From: JAEDHM01 sp964368645
GTDB lineage: Bacteria; Bacillota; Clostridia; Christensenellales; CAG-1252
Length of the DNA stretch: 64,000 bases
Direction: 5' to 3'
Assembly: GCA_964368645.1 (NCBI GenBank)
Contig: CAYJBY010000012.1
Span: forward strand, 1 to 64,000
Part shown: positions 33,360 through 43,537 of the stretch, piece after piece
Layout of the letters: each line of letters starts with the position of its first letter
Position numbering within the stretch: the first letter of the stretch is position 1
The notes under the pieces: generated by a model
Seen by the model: only the letters and a program-made list of their open reading frames with translations
Databases searched by the model: none
What the model was told of the DNA's origin: nothing
Program-made: the position numbers and the translations under genes

Positions 33360-34826
33360 ATGAATTACAAAATGACGATTTACGTGCTTGGGGAAATAGC
33401 CATTACGGAAGCGGCTTTGATGCTGATTCCCTTTATTATGGCGTTTGCCTACGGCGAAAGCGGCACCCCCTTGGGTTTCGGCGTAACCATCGCGGTACTG
33501 GTGGCGTTAGGGCTTCCTGCCGTTATCAAAAAGCCCCGTGATACCGAGCTGAAAGCCAGAGGCGGCTTTGTTATAGTCGCCCTTGCCTGGCTCCTGCTTT
33601 CGATTTTCGGCGCGCTCCCCTTTAGAATCAGCGGAGCGGTTCCCAACTATATTAATTGCCTGTTTGAAACCATTTCCGGTTTCTCCACCACAGGCGCAAC
33701 GATACTTTCCGATATCGAAGCACTTCCCAAGAGCCTTTTGTTCTGGCGTAGTTTTACCCACTGGATAGGCGGTATGGGCGTGCTGGTATTCGTTATCGCC
33801 GTTCTGCCGAAGTCCGATCCCAATATCGTTCACCTGCTCAAAGCGGAAACCCCCGGCCCGCAATTCGGCAAGCTGGTAAGCAAAATGCGCTTTTCCGCAC
33901 GGATACTTTACGGCATATATATCGCTCTCACCATACTGGAAATCTGCCTTTTGGTTATCGATAAGAACGTAACCTTTTTCGACAGCGTAATCCACTCCTT
34001 CTCCACCGCAGGCACAGGCGGTTTTTCCAATTACAACAATAGCGTGGCGCACTTCGGAAGCGTTTACGTCGAGGTGGTAATTACCGTCTTTATGCTGATT
34101 TTCTCCATCAACTTCAACCTCTTTTATCTGATACTGATAGGTCACGTAAGCGAGGCTCTGCGCAGTGAGGAGCTTAGGGTTTTGGCAATACTTTTCGTAA
34201 GCATTACCGCCGCGATTACCATTTCTCTTTCGGTGTACAAAATATACGCTACGGTGGGAGAATCGCTTAGATACGCTTCCTTCCAGACTGCCGCAATTTT
34301 AAGTACTACGGGCTTTTCAACAGCCGATTTTACCAAGTGGCCCGTGCTTACGCAGGTTCTGCTCTTCTTCCTTATGTTCGTAGGCGGCTCGGCAGGAAGT
34401 ACCGCAGGCGGTCTGAAAATTTCCCGTGTGATGATTATGTTCAAAACAGGATTCCGCAGTATTAAGCAAAGCTGTTCTCCTCGCAAGGTCGAAACCTTAA
34501 AAATGGACGGCCGCCCCGTTTCCGACGAGTTAAGTCATAGCGTTAGCAACTATTTTTTGGTGTTCATCGCACTGCTTGCATTTTCAACCGTCTTGGTTTC
34601 GGTGGCGGAAAAGGGAGCTATAGGCTTTTCGGAATGTCTGTCTTCCACCGTGACTTGTCTTAACAACGTAGGTCCCGGCTTGGGCGCGTTGGGCCCCAGT
34701 TCAAATTTCGCTGATTTGACCATATTCTCCAAATTGGTGCTGTGCTTCGATATGCTGGCAGGAAGACTGGAGATAATGCCCATACTGCTTTTGTTCTATC
34801 CAAAGGTTTGGGCTCCTGCAAAATAA
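33360..34826 (+). CDS. trkH: Trk/Ktr potassium transporter TrkH
   Basis: This 488-aa channel-like membrane protein takes up K+. The four pore loops expected of the SKT superfamily are visible: SGFSTTGATIL (about 105-115), STAGTGGFSNY (about 216-226), STTGFSTADF (about 318-327) and NNVGPGLGALG (about 437-447). Each has a selectivity Gly between the pore and membrane helices. About ten transmembrane segments are visible. It is co-transcribed with trkA and ends at a strong terminator. Confidence 0.95.
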   Translation: MNYKMTIYVLGEIAITEAALMLIPFIMAFAYGESGTPLGFGVTIAVLVALGLPAVIKKPRDTELKARGGFVIVALAWLLLSIFGALPFRISGAVPNYINCLFETISGFSTTGATILSDIEALPKSLLFWRSFTHWIGGMGVLVFVIAVLPKSDPNIVHLLKAETPGPQFGKLVSKMRFSARILYGIYIALTILEICLLVIDKNVTFFDSVIHSFSTAGTGGFSNYNNSVAHFGSVYVEVVITVFMLIFSINFNLFYLILIGHVSEALRSEELRVLAILFVSITAAITISLSVYKIYATVGESLRYASFQTAAILSTTGFSTADFTKWPVLTQVLLFFLMFVGGSAGSTAGGLKISRVMIMFKTGFRSIKQSCSPRKVETLKMDGRPVSDELSHSVSNYFLVFIALLAFSTVLVSVAEKGAIGFSECLSSTVTCLNNVGPGLGALGPSSNFADLTIFSKLVLCFDMLAGRLEIMPILLLFYPKVWAPAK

Positions 34827-34852
34827 ACCGCACAAAAATCTACAGCTTAAAC

Positions 34853-34885
34853 AAAAAGTCCTGCATTGATTTGCAGGACTTTTTT
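34853..34885 (+). terminator. Terminator of trkAH
   Basis: AAAAAGTCCTGCA-TTGATT-TGCAGGACTTTTTT forms a 13-bp stem, usable in both directions. Confidence 0.88.
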
Positions 34886-35186
34886 AGCCGCTTGATTGCC
34901 GCATGCGTTATTGATAGGTTTTTCGGCTTTTAATCGCTTGCGATTTGCGTTATCGGTTTGACGCTTAACGCTTACGTTTTCGATTTTGCCATTTGCGGAT
35001 TGCGTTATTGCTTTTGCGGTTGTGTTAGCAGATTGATTGAACTTTTGCGGCGGTATAACGATATTCCGCTATACGCTTAACTCTCATTTTCTATCGGTAG
35101 CATATCCGTTAAGCTACCGCGTTTGCGTTATCGATTAGGTTTTTCGGCTTTTATTCGGTGCGATTTGCGCTCGACCTTTAGCTATC
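34886..35186. repeat. Gene-free gap with degenerate direct repeats
   Basis: A 45-bp segment starting GCGTTATTGATAGGTTTTTC (34905-34949) recurs with few changes at 35125-35169, with further short GCGTTATTG / GATTTGCG echoes between. No gene is supported. Confidence 0.65.
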
Positions 35187-36101
35187 TTATTCGCAGACTA
35201 TATCAAAGATTTTGTGCTTGGCGATAGTAGCCTCGGGTACGGGATAAAGCGGAAATACGTGGTTCATTTTCGGATACTCGTAATAGTCTATTTTCACGCC
35301 CTGCTCCGCCGCCCTTGTCCGAAGTTTTTTGGCGTCAGGCAGTAAAACCTCGTTGCCGCCGATGAACAGACTGATTGCCCCTAAGCCGCGCATATCGCCG
35401 TACAAGGGACTGAGCATATAGTTACGGGGGGAATCGCCCCCTGCCCACGCCTCTGCCATCACTATCAAGCCCTTGGCGCTTAAGGTGGGATCAAACCTTT
35501 CGTACTCCTTAATCTGCTCGTTGGACATCGTTAAATCCACCCAAGGCGAAAGCAAAATCAGCTTTGAGGGCTGGGGTTTACCTATTTGCTGAAGATACTG
35601 CGCGAAAGCAAGAGCCAAGCCGCCGCCTGAGGAATCCCCCATTAGGATTACGTTTTCTACCGTAGTCGTCTGCAAAATCCTGTCGTAAAGCTCGGTTAAG
35701 CAGGCATAGGTCTCGATATAAACGTGGTCGGGTGCCTTGGGATAAACGGGAGCGATAACCGTTGCGCCTGTTTTCCGCGCCAGCTCGTCCAAAAATAGCC
35801 AGTGAAAAGGAAGGGGCTGTTCTACGTAGCCGCCGCCGTGAAAGTATAGAACGGTCTTGCCTACGCCGCCTGCCTTTGCGCCCTCGCTCTCGGCTTTGAG
35901 CCTAAAAACCTCCATACCCCTGCATTCGCTTTTGTTTATCCGAGCCTTCATTCTGCAATAGGACGGAATATGGTAGGGCTTCGCGCTGATTGCGCGGCAC
36001 TTTGCCATATAACGCGCCATACTGCGCTCTCCCGTAACCTTGCGCTTGTATCCTGTAGCCCACAGCACCGTAGCGGCAAATGCACTCATAAAACTACGCA
36101 T
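35187..36101 (-). CDS. Alpha/beta hydrolase, HSL-type acetyl esterase
   Basis: This 304-aa hydrolase has the hormone-sensitive-lipase signature: oxyanion motif FHGGGY (about 85-90), nucleophile elbow GDSSGG (about 154-159), an acid in the FIGGNEVLLPD segment (Asp about 257) and a catalytic His in MNHVFPLYP (about 284). Such enzymes cleave short-chain acyl esters, for example acetyl groups on sugars. A first hydrophobic stretch (residues 3-15) is too short for a clear signal peptide. GGGAGG lies 8 nt upstream of the ATG. It is a single gene between two repeat-bearing gaps. Confidence 0.87.
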   Translation of the reverse strand: MRSFMSAFAATVLWATGYKRKVTGERSMARYMAKCRAISAKPYHIPSYCRMKARINKSECRGMEVFRLKAESEGAKAGGVGKTVLYFHGGGYVEQPLPFHWLFLDELARKTGATVIAPVYPKAPDHVYIETYACLTELYDRILQTTTVENVILMGDSSGGGLALAFAQYLQQIGKPQPSKLILLSPWVDLTMSNEQIKEYERFDPTLSAKGLIVMAEAWAGGDSPRNYMLSPLYGDMRGLGAISLFIGGNEVLLPDAKKLRTRAAEQGVKIDYYEYPKMNHVFPLYPVPEATIAKHKIFDIVCE

Positions 36102-36447
36102 AATATTATCCCTCCCGTAACCGCTTAAGCCGTTGGCTTTTGCGGCTTCTTTTGTCGGCTGTATTTATCCGTTAAACTTCCGCGGTTTGACTTACCGCAC
36201 TCCGTATCGGCAGGCTTTTCGGCTTTTGATTTGATTGCTTATCTACAGTGAGTATTATCGATTAGCATATCCGTTTATGACTTCCGCGGCTTGACTTGCC
36301 GTATTTTTTATCGGCTTGACGTATCGGATTGCCTACCGCTCGGGTTGCCTGCCGCGGCTTGCGTCATTGCTTTTGCTTTTCGGCTTCAGCCGCGCCCGAT
36401 TGTATTGCTCTTAGATTGTTGCGCCTTTTGGGTATTGTTCCCTAGGG
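36102..36447. repeat. Gene-free gap with a diverged direct repeat
   Basis: TATCCGTTAAACTTCCGCGG (about 36166) recurs about 105 bp later as TATCCGTTTATGACTTCCGC, each followed by a TTGACTT(A/G)CCG segment and TATCGGC. Apart from these AT/GC-alternating echoes I see no gene, RNA or terminator. Confidence 0.5.
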
Positions 36448-39400
36448 TTATTCCAACTCGTCGAAAAACGCGTAGCCGTCCTTGTTGTGCTTCTTTACGT
36501 AGTACAACGCTTTGTCCGCTTTTTCGTAGAGGGTTTGGAATTCCGCGCCGTCGTTGGGGAAACAGGCTATACCGATACTGGCGGAAACCGTTATATTGTC
36601 CTTTAGCTTTTTCCTCACTATGCCGCAAATCTGCTCCGCTTTTTGCGCGATGAACGTCCTGTTGCCTACGTTTTGTATAAAGATAAAGAACTCGTCGCCG
36701 CCCATTCTGCCCACCAAATCGCTGTGACGTAGCACGGATTGCACGCTTTTACTGATATCCATTAGCACCGCGTCGCCTGCCTGATGCCCCAAGCTGTCGT
36801 TAATATGCTTAAAGGCGTCCACGTCCAGCATCATAAAGGCGTGCTGACTGCCGCTCGCGCTGGTTTTCACTATGTTTTCCAGATTTTCAACAAAGGTTTT
36901 GCGGTTATAAACGCCCGTAAGGGAGTATGTTTCCGACTGTTCCTTAACCATCAGTTCCCTAAGCTTTGCATCGTTGACGTCCTCGAACATCAGATACGCT
37001 TCGATTTCGGTGGAGTTGGGATAAGCTACAAGCTCTGCGGAAAGCCGTACCCAGCGAACGTCGTCGTTTAGCTTGCAACGGAAATCGATAGAAGAGGAGC
37101 GCGTGCCACGGTAATAGTTGGCAAGCAAGCCGTCTGCCGACATAAAGGACAGATACTTTTCCTTATCCTCCTCGGTAACGCAAAGCTGTGCAAACAGCTT
37201 ACTGCCGCTATCCAGTCCGCGGAATTTGCTTGTGTCGTTGTCGAAAAGCTCGCCCTCAACCTCCGAACTAACGATATTCTTGTTAAGGTTACAGCGGTAT
37301 AGGGTATAGAGCCGCTTGTCCTTTTCCTGCAAGGTCTGCCGCCACTTCTTGTAAATGGCTTCCTTCTGTTGCTCCTCGGTTACGTCCACAACGGAAATAA
37401 TCGCGGTGGAAGGCTTGCCGTTCTCGCCGAAAATCGTGGTATAGTGTGCGCTAACCCACCGCCAGCCCGAAGGAAGCTGTTTTTGGAACACAACGGTGCC
37501 GTCCTTGACGCCGTTGATTATATCTTCGTAAAATCCCTCGTACGCCGCTTGCGTATCTGCGGATATTAATCCTAACCTCAAGGAAGAATTAGGTACGTCC
37601 TTCATACACTCGGGCTGATTCATACGCTTGGCTATGTCGGGTGCCCAATGCAAGGTACGGGTGGCTACGTCGTAACGCCCTATCATACTGCCGATGTGAA
37701 GGGTGGCTATTCTGTACTCCTCCTCGGAACGGCGCAGGTTGTTTTCAACTTCCTTTTGCTCCGTTATGTCGAACTGCACCACGTTAAGCACGTAGTCGTC
37801 GCCGTCCAGCTTGGTAAGTGCGCCCTTAATACTCATCCATCTTTCCGCACCGCTCTTGGTAACGCAACGGTAAACACAGCTTTGGGTGTTGTTTTTCTCG
37901 CCCGAACCTATCATATTTTTGATTACGTCACGCACCAATTGTCTATCGTCGGGGTGGATAAGCGCAAGGGAATCCTTTGCAATCATCTGTAAATATTCCT
38001 CTCGCGTATAGCCCGAATACGTATAGTAGCCGTCGTTAAAGTACAGCATCTTAATATCGTTACCGATTACGCTGTACGCCGCCAAGCCGCCGGGAATACT
38101 CGCCGTCAAAAGCTCCAGCTGAGATTCCTTTTCCCTCTGCATCGTCACGTCGCGGCTTACGCCGTAAATACCCACTACGTCACCGCTGCTGTCCATAATC
38201 GGGTACTTACAGGTGTCAATCAGGCGAACGCTTCCGTCAGCGGCGGGGACCTTTTCGATACGGTCGGTTATGGCGCCCTTGGTGCGGAGAATGGTTAAGT
38301 CGTCCTCCTCGAATTCAGCGGCGATTTTCTCGCCGAAAAGCTCCTTATCCGTTTTTCCCACCAGTTCCCGTGCGTCCTTGACGCTCAAAAACCGTGCCAA
38401 GGATTGACTACAGCATATATAGTGCAACTCTCTGTCCTTGACGTAGGACAAATCGCCCGACATCGAAAGCATCGTGGATAAAGCCACGGGAAGCATTTCC
38501 TGCACGGTCAGCATATTGTCCGTCAACGCCTCATAGGTGGTGTAAAAAGCGTATTTGCCGCTTGCCTGTTTGATTACGTTGGCTATTATGCGGAAGGTCT
38601 TATAGTTGCCGTCGCCGCAGAGAATACGCACCTCGATACGCACGTTCCTTTTTTGCTTAATGGCGTCGTTTATCTCATTGAAAAGCAAGGGGATTTCGTC
38701 CTTGTGAATCACGTCGAAAATCGTCTTGCCCGAGTTTGAGGAATAATCGGTAGGCTCACGCCCCACCAACTCCCAATATTTTTTGTTGATATGCACCGAG
38801 TTGACGGTGATACCGTCAGTTTCGTACAACGCCGCGCCGCAGGGCAAATTGTCAAGCAGTCTTTTCTGCTGTTCCTCAGCGTGGCTTTGGTCGGTAATAT
38901 CGGTAAAATAGGTGTTAAGGTACAAGCCGCCGTCCTCGTCCATTACGTAACGTCCGAAAATCATCACGTTAGGTCCGCTGCCATCCTTACGGAGCAGTCT
39001 GCACTTGACGGTAAACTGGGTACCGCTCTCCTTTTCCGTTCCGAAGTCCGCTCCGCCGTCCGAGTCTATCGCCGTTATACAGCTTGTAATGTCCTTGCCG
39101 TAATTCGCCATAACCTCATCTACGCTCAAATCCAGCATATTGCAGAAGCCCTCGTTCACGGTAACAATGCAAGGCGCCTCGCCATTCTTGATACGCATAC
39201 GGCAAAAGCCGCCGGGGGTATCGTCTATCAGCTGTTTCATAGCCTCGCTGTCGTGTTTGATTTTGCGGTTAAGGTCGCGTCTTGTGAGCAGAACCGCCAA
39301 ATAGTCGCCGAAAGCCATTAGGTTGTCCAGACTGTTAAGCTCGTCCGTGGGGTTGTCTATGCCCGAATAGCCTATCAAAACTCCGTCGCGCCACAAGGGA

Positions 39401-41433
39401 GCCACTATTAAGGAGCGAATGTTTTGCATAGCTAAAATCTCGCGCATATCCGCCTCCTCATCGCCCATTGCGGATACGTCCTTGATTACCACGTACCTGT
39501 TATTGTTAAAAGCGTTGAACCAATAGCGGCATACGTCGAAGGAAACGCCCTTAAGCCGATTAATCTCGCTTTCCACACCCTCCGCGCAAACCTCGTAGGT
39601 GTTATCCACGGTTTGGGTTGCGTAATCAGCCTCAAAAATATACGCCCTCGCACCCTTAAAGAAGTCCATCAGCCTGTAAAGCGTGCTTCTTATCGCAATC
39701 TCGCTGTCCGTCTGTGCCAGAATATCGTGCGCCGCCACGTTGAGCATAGTCAGCTTTTCGTTAAGCCGTTTTTCCTCTGTCACGTCCGTGAAAACGGTGA
39801 TTTGAACGGGAGCGTCGATACCCACCAGCTCGGTGGTGGCTTCCACCGCTTTTATCCAGCGGATATTGCCGTCGGGCTGTTTGATGCGGTACTCGAAATT
39901 CAAGCTCTTTTTTGTTTTCGCGGCTATAACCTGCGACCTGACGTACTCTCTGTCAGGCTCGTAAACCATCTTTAGGGAGTCGCCCAGTATCCTTTGCCGA
40001 TACTCGTTACGGGTACAGCCGTGAATCTCGTAATACTTGTCGTTGGCGAACAGGAACTCCGTGCGCTCGTTGCGCAGAACCATAGCCGTAATGCCGTTGC
40101 CCGCGTGGTTCATAACCGTCCTAAGCTTGTCCGCCGCCTCGGCGACCTTTTGCTTGGACTCCTTGATTTCCGTAACGTCGTTAGCCACGGAAAGCTGAAC
40201 CGGCTCCTCTATGCCGAATATGTTGATAACGCTGAGGTTGTTCTGAATATACTTAACCGTTTTGTCGCGGCAAACCACGCGGTACTCCATAGTGTACTCG
40301 CGTCCAACCTCGGTGGAAGCCTCCAACTGCCGTATTACGCGCTCCTTGTCGTCGGGGTGAATAATGGAATACTTGTCCTCGCACTCCTCGTAATACTGCT
40401 CCCGTGTATAGCCCAAAAGGTCGAAAAACTTGTCGTTGACAATGATAAATTCCTGACTGTTTTCCTTGAGAATGGTAGCTGTCACGCCGCCGTTAATATT
40501 GTCGATTATCGCCTGAAGCTGGTCGGTAAGCTCCTTTTGCTCGGTTATATCGGTGACTACCGAGGTGATAACATCGTCGCCGTAGCCTGCCATCTGCATC
40601 ATTGAGGCGTTGACTCTAAGATACGCCAGTCTGCCGTCGCGCTTTCTTATGCGGTAGTCGATAATAGTAGGCTTGCGGTCGGCTTTCAGCTTCTTGACCT
40701 TAGCCATAACCATACCGAAATCCTCGGGCACGATTAGGCTCAAAACGTCCAGACGAGTTGCCATTGCCTCTTCCTTGGTGTAGCCGTAAAGGTCAAAATA
40801 ACGGTCGTTGTTAAAGACGAACTGGGAGGTGCCGTTATCGAAAATCTGTATTGCGGACACGCCGCCGTTGATGTTGCTCATAATGATTTGCAACAGCTGT
40901 GCGTTCTCGTTTTCTTTGCGCTCCGCGTCGATTCGCTTTTGCTCCGCCACGCGCTGTTCGGTCATATTGACGATTACGCAGTAGAACAGGAACCTCTCCC
41001 CGGTCTTGGCAATAACCCTTACCGTGGAGCGGATATACTCCACGTTACTGGAATCGTTTTTGTCCGTCAAAACCAGTACGCAGTTGGACTCTCGTCCTGT
41101 GGCGATTGCCTTTTCGATATTCTCGAAAAGCTTGATTTCGTTCTCGATATCCAACCGCTTAAGGGGAGTTTGAGCGTCGGAAAGCTCCGCGCAGTCCTCC
41201 TTGAAAATGCCCAACTCCTTGGAATACTGCTCGTTGACTCTCAAAAGCTCCATTTCGCCGTTGTGGTACTCGAAAATACACGCGCCGCCTACGTAGCTGT
41301 TGAAAATCAGCGTTTCCATAGATTTAGGGTTCCAGAACTCGTTGTTGTCTAAGGTGCGCAGGGTTTCCAGTCTGCTGAGCTTAACTTCCTTGGCAGAGGA
41401 AAAAAGCAGCTTTTCGTACTCGTTAAGGGGCAT
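36448..41433 (-). CDS. Multi-PAS/GAF diguanylate cyclase (3' part of split gene)
   Basis: This 1661-aa frame holds the C-terminal part of a very large c-di-GMP signalling protein. It contains nine or ten PAS domains, recognisable by repeated NINGGVxAxI...NDxFFDLxGYTREEY units. A GAF domain (about 590-740) interrupts them, and a C-terminal GGDEF domain follows (about 1490-1655) with DVDAFKHIND and an intact GRMGGDEF. RHSD five residues before GGDEF is the inhibitory I-site. The ATG at 41433 is not a natural start: it is the MPLNEYE segment that ends the EAL domain encoded just upstream in the same frame. No good ribosome site precedes it. With the frame at 41506-43044 it formed one gene of about 2200 codons. 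Confidence 0.88.
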   Translation of the reverse strand: MPLNEYEKLLFSSAKEVKLSRLETLRTLDNNEFWNPKSMETLIFNSYVGGACIFEYHNGEMELLRVNEQYSKELGIFKEDCAELSDAQTPLKRLDIENEIKLFENIEKAIATGRESNCVLVLTDKNDSSNVEYIRSTVRVIAKTGERFLFYCVIVNMTEQRVAEQKRIDAERKENENAQLLQIIMSNINGGVSAIQIFDNGTSQFVFNNDRYFDLYGYTKEEAMATRLDVLSLIVPEDFGMVMAKVKKLKADRKPTIIDYRIRKRDGRLAYLRVNASMMQMAGYGDDVITSVVTDITEQKELTDQLQAIIDNINGGVTATILKENSQEFIIVNDKFFDLLGYTREQYYEECEDKYSIIHPDDKERVIRQLEASTEVGREYTMEYRVVCRDKTVKYIQNNLSVINIFGIEEPVQLSVANDVTEIKESKQKVAEAADKLRTVMNHAGNGITAMVLRNERTEFLFANDKYYEIHGCTRNEYRQRILGDSLKMVYEPDREYVRSQVIAAKTKKSLNFEYRIKQPDGNIRWIKAVEATTELVGIDAPVQITVFTDVTEEKRLNEKLTMLNVAAHDILAQTDSEIAIRSTLYRLMDFFKGARAYIFEADYATQTVDNTYEVCAEGVESEINRLKGVSFDVCRYWFNAFNNNRYVVIKDVSAMGDEEADMREILAMQNIRSLIVAPLWRDGVLIGYSGIDNPTDELNSLDNLMAFGDYLAVLLTRRDLNRKIKHDSEAMKQLIDDTPGGFCRMRIKNGEAPCIVTVNEGFCNMLDLSVDEVMANYGKDITSCITAIDSDGGADFGTEKESGTQFTVKCRLLRKDGSGPNVMIFGRYVMDEDGGLYLNTYFTDITDQSHAEEQQKRLLDNLPCGAALYETDGITVNSVHINKKYWELVGREPTDYSSNSGKTIFDVIHKDEIPLLFNEINDAIKQKRNVRIEVRILCGDGNYKTFRIIANVIKQASGKYAFYTTYEALTDNMLTVQEMLPVALSTMLSMSGDLSYVKDRELHYICCSQSLARFLSVKDARELVGKTDKELFGEKIAAEFEEDDLTILRTKGAITDRIEKVPAADGSVRLIDTCKYPIMDSSGDVVGIYGVSRDVTMQREKESQLELLTASIPGGLAAYSVIGNDIKMLYFNDGYYTYSGYTREEYLQMIAKDSLALIHPDDRQLVRDVIKNMIGSGEKNNTQSCVYRCVTKSGAERWMSIKGALTKLDGDDYVLNVVQFDITEQKEVENNLRRSEEEYRIATLHIGSMIGRYDVATRTLHWAPDIAKRMNQPECMKDVPNSSLRLGLISADTQAAYEGFYEDIINGVKDGTVVFQKQLPSGWRWVSAHYTTIFGENGKPSTAIISVVDVTEEQQKEAIYKKWRQTLQEKDKRLYTLYRCNLNKNIVSSEVEGELFDNDTSKFRGLDSGSKLFAQLCVTEEDKEKYLSFMSADGLLANYYRGTRSSSIDFRCKLNDDVRWVRLSAELVAYPNSTEIEAYLMFEDVNDAKLRELMVKEQSETYSLTGVYNRKTFVENLENIVKTSASGSQHAFMMLDVDAFKHINDSLGHQAGDAVLMDISKSVQSVLRHSDLVGRMGGDEFFIFIQNVGNRTFIAQKAEQICGIVRKKLKDNITVSASIGIACFPNDGAEFQTLYEKADKALYYVKKHNKDGYAFFDELE

Positions 41434-41505
41434 CGGCTTGGCGTAATAAAAACCCTGTATGTAATAACAGCCGATGGACTTAAGATAGTCCGCCTGCTCC
41501 GCGCT

Positions 41506-43044
41506 TTACACGCCCTCCGCGATAACCGCCATTCCGAGCCACTTCGCCATACGGACGACCGACTCTATGATATTGCCGCTTCGCTGTGAGTTGGTGGTGT
41601 TTTCAAAAAACTTCATATCCAGTTTTAGGATTGAAGCAGGAACGTCCTTCAAGGTGTTAAGGGAAGAGTAACCGCTGCCGAAATCGTCGATTTCCACGGT
41701 AAAGCCCAGTTTTATCATCTCGTCAACCTTGGCGATTATCTGTCCGCTTCCCTCGGAAAACGCCGACTCCGTAACCTCTAACCTAATCAGGTCGTAGGGA
41801 ATGGCGTACTTGTTGACGATACCCGTCAGCACGGGAATAAAATGCTGATGGAAAAGGTCGCGGCGCGATATATTAACGGATATCGGTAAGGGCGTTTTGC
41901 CGCTGTCCAGCCACCCTCTTATACGGGCGCAGACCTGCTCCCACACGTACTGATCCAGCTCGTATATAAAGCCGTTGCGCTCGAATACGGGGATAAACTC
42001 CCCGGGGGATATAAGCTTGCCGTTCTTCCGCCACCTGACAAGTGCCTCCGCGCCTATCATTGCACCGGAGTTGTGATTGTACTGGGGCTGGAACCAAACC
42101 TCGAACTCTTTTGCGGCAAGCGCGGACGACATATCGGTGACTATCTGCTGCTCGCGCACCAGCTTAAGGCGCATATTCTCGTCGTAGTCGGTCACGTAGG
42201 TGTCGTATCTGCCCTTGATGGTTTCGGCGGCGAGAGTCGCCCTGTCGTACATTGCGCTGATGGACATTTCCAAATCGCAAACCACGTACCTGCCTATATG
42301 CACGCGAATGTTATGGTTGATACAGGACGGAGAAGTCGCGCGGCGGTGAACCTCCTTGGTTGCGGCGGTGTCCTTAAGCTTGGCAGGGTACATAACGCCG
42401 AATTTATCCGCCATAAAACGGCACGCCAAGCCGCCGTACTCCACAACGAAATTGTTAAGGCTTTCGGCAACGTGCTGTAATACCTCGTCACCCTTTTGGG
42501 TGCCGTACTGGTCGTTGATTATCTTAAAATTATCCACGTCGATGCAGGAAAGGACGTAATAGCCGCTTTCGTGCTGTTTTATCAGTTTTTCCGCCTCGGC
42601 AAAGAACGCCTCGCGGTTAAAAAGTCCAGTCAGCCTGTCCTGCCATAAGGTGTTGCCTGCGCCCATCGCATCTCTTAAACGTATGGCGTTGCTTACCGTC
42701 CGCAGTAAAACCTCTTTTGACATAGACCGCTCGACAAAGCCGTTCGCGCCTAATTCAAGAGCCTTTCCCCATATTTTCTTATCTGCTATATCCACAGCCA
42801 CGATAACGGGTATTTGAGAGAAAAGCGCGTCCTGCCGAATGGTATTCAAAAGAGAATAGGCTTCCTCGCCGTCCTTTTCCACCAACAAAAGCAGGGCGGA
42901 AATCGTCCTGTAACAATCCCCCAGACAGCTGATAACTGACTTGTAATCGGCAACGAACATAAGGGCGTACTCTTTTTGCAAAGCGGCTGTTAGTGCCGAT
43001 TTTTTCTTTCCGTCTTGACCTACGATTAAAATGTTTCTTTTCAT
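41506..43044 (-). CDS. Receiver-GGDEF-EAL protein (5' part of split gene)
   Basis: This 512-aa frame encodes a receiver-like domain (1-125), a degenerate GGDEF domain (about 135-300, RFMADKF in place of GGDEF) and an EAL phosphodiesterase domain (about 310-512). The EAL part keeps GAEALVRW, VNISRRD, LEVTES, IDDFGSGYSS and LKLDMKF. It stops at MAVIAEGV-TAA, where the family continues with Glu-Thr. The frame resumes directly after the stop as SAEQADYLKSIGC and YIQGFYYAKPMP, the normal end of an EAL domain, which holds the conserved catalytic-site Gln. The TAA is therefore a nonsense change of a Glu codon, and the truncated enzyme is probably inactive. CGGGAG precedes the ATG at 43044. Confidence 0.88.
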   Translation of the reverse strand: MKRNILIVGQDGKKKSALTAALQKEYALMFVADYKSVISCLGDCYRTISALLLLVEKDGEEAYSLLNTIRQDALFSQIPVIVAVDIADKKIWGKALELGANGFVERSMSKEVLLRTVSNAIRLRDAMGAGNTLWQDRLTGLFNREAFFAEAEKLIKQHESGYYVLSCIDVDNFKIINDQYGTQKGDEVLQHVAESLNNFVVEYGGLACRFMADKFGVMYPAKLKDTAATKEVHRRATSPSCINHNIRVHIGRYVVCDLEMSISAMYDRATLAAETIKGRYDTYVTDYDENMRLKLVREQQIVTDMSSALAAKEFEVWFQPQYNHNSGAMIGAEALVRWRKNGKLISPGEFIPVFERNGFIYELDQYVWEQVCARIRGWLDSGKTPLPISVNISRRDLFHQHFIPVLTGIVNKYAIPYDLIRLEVTESAFSEGSGQIIAKVDEMIKLGFTVEIDDFGSGYSSLNTLKDVPASILKLDMKFFENTTNSQRSGNIIESVVRMAKWLGMAVIAEGV

Positions 43045-43144
43045 AGCCGATGCTCCCGATAATATTTGAATTGCCCTTATTAATAACGCTTTTTTGCCGC
43101 CGATAACCGATTCGCCGAACGCAACTTCTTACGTCCGATTTTAA

Positions 43145-43537
43145 CATTAGACCGCCGCCTTTTGGTAAATCCGCGTGTTCCGATTAGGTAATTCTCTGTC
43201 CGATTAGGTTAATCCTCTTAGGCTTTCGCTAATCCTTGTATCCGATTGGATTATGGGGTTAGCTCTTCCTCTGATAAAGAATACGCACAAAATACCGCGG
43301 CTTTGGCAACGTATGTAAGAATTATAACATATATTTGTAAAAAAAAGTATATGGGTATAAATAATATAGCCTTTTTTCGATAAAAAAATTGCGGCTTTTT
43401 GCCGCTTTTACATTAATCTAACTCGGTTTTGTCGGCTTGTCGGTTATCACCGCGACAGGAGTTTCGCCCTTTCTGCCGTTTAGCCCTGTTACCTGTCCGT
43501 CTTTTCCGAAACTGTTTCGCCGTCGATACGTATCGAA
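43145..43537. other. Gene-free gap upstream of the signalling gene
   Basis: The part near 43175-43260 has short CCGATTAGG / TCCGATTGG echoes. The middle is AT-rich and contains TATAAT-like sequence on the minus strand near 43330 that may be the promoter of the c-di-GMP gene, without a clear -35. A terminator for tupC lies at 43380-43412. Confidence 0.4.
43380..43412 (-). terminator. Terminator of the tup operon
   Basis: On the minus strand AAGCGGC-AAAAA-GCCGCAA is followed by a T7 run. Confidence 0.75.

Noticed and set aside
41433..41433. ATG at 41433 as a true start of an independent PAS/GGDEF gene
   Set aside because: It lies inside conserved EAL-domain sequence that continues upstream in frame, and no ribosome site precedes it; re-initiation remains possible.
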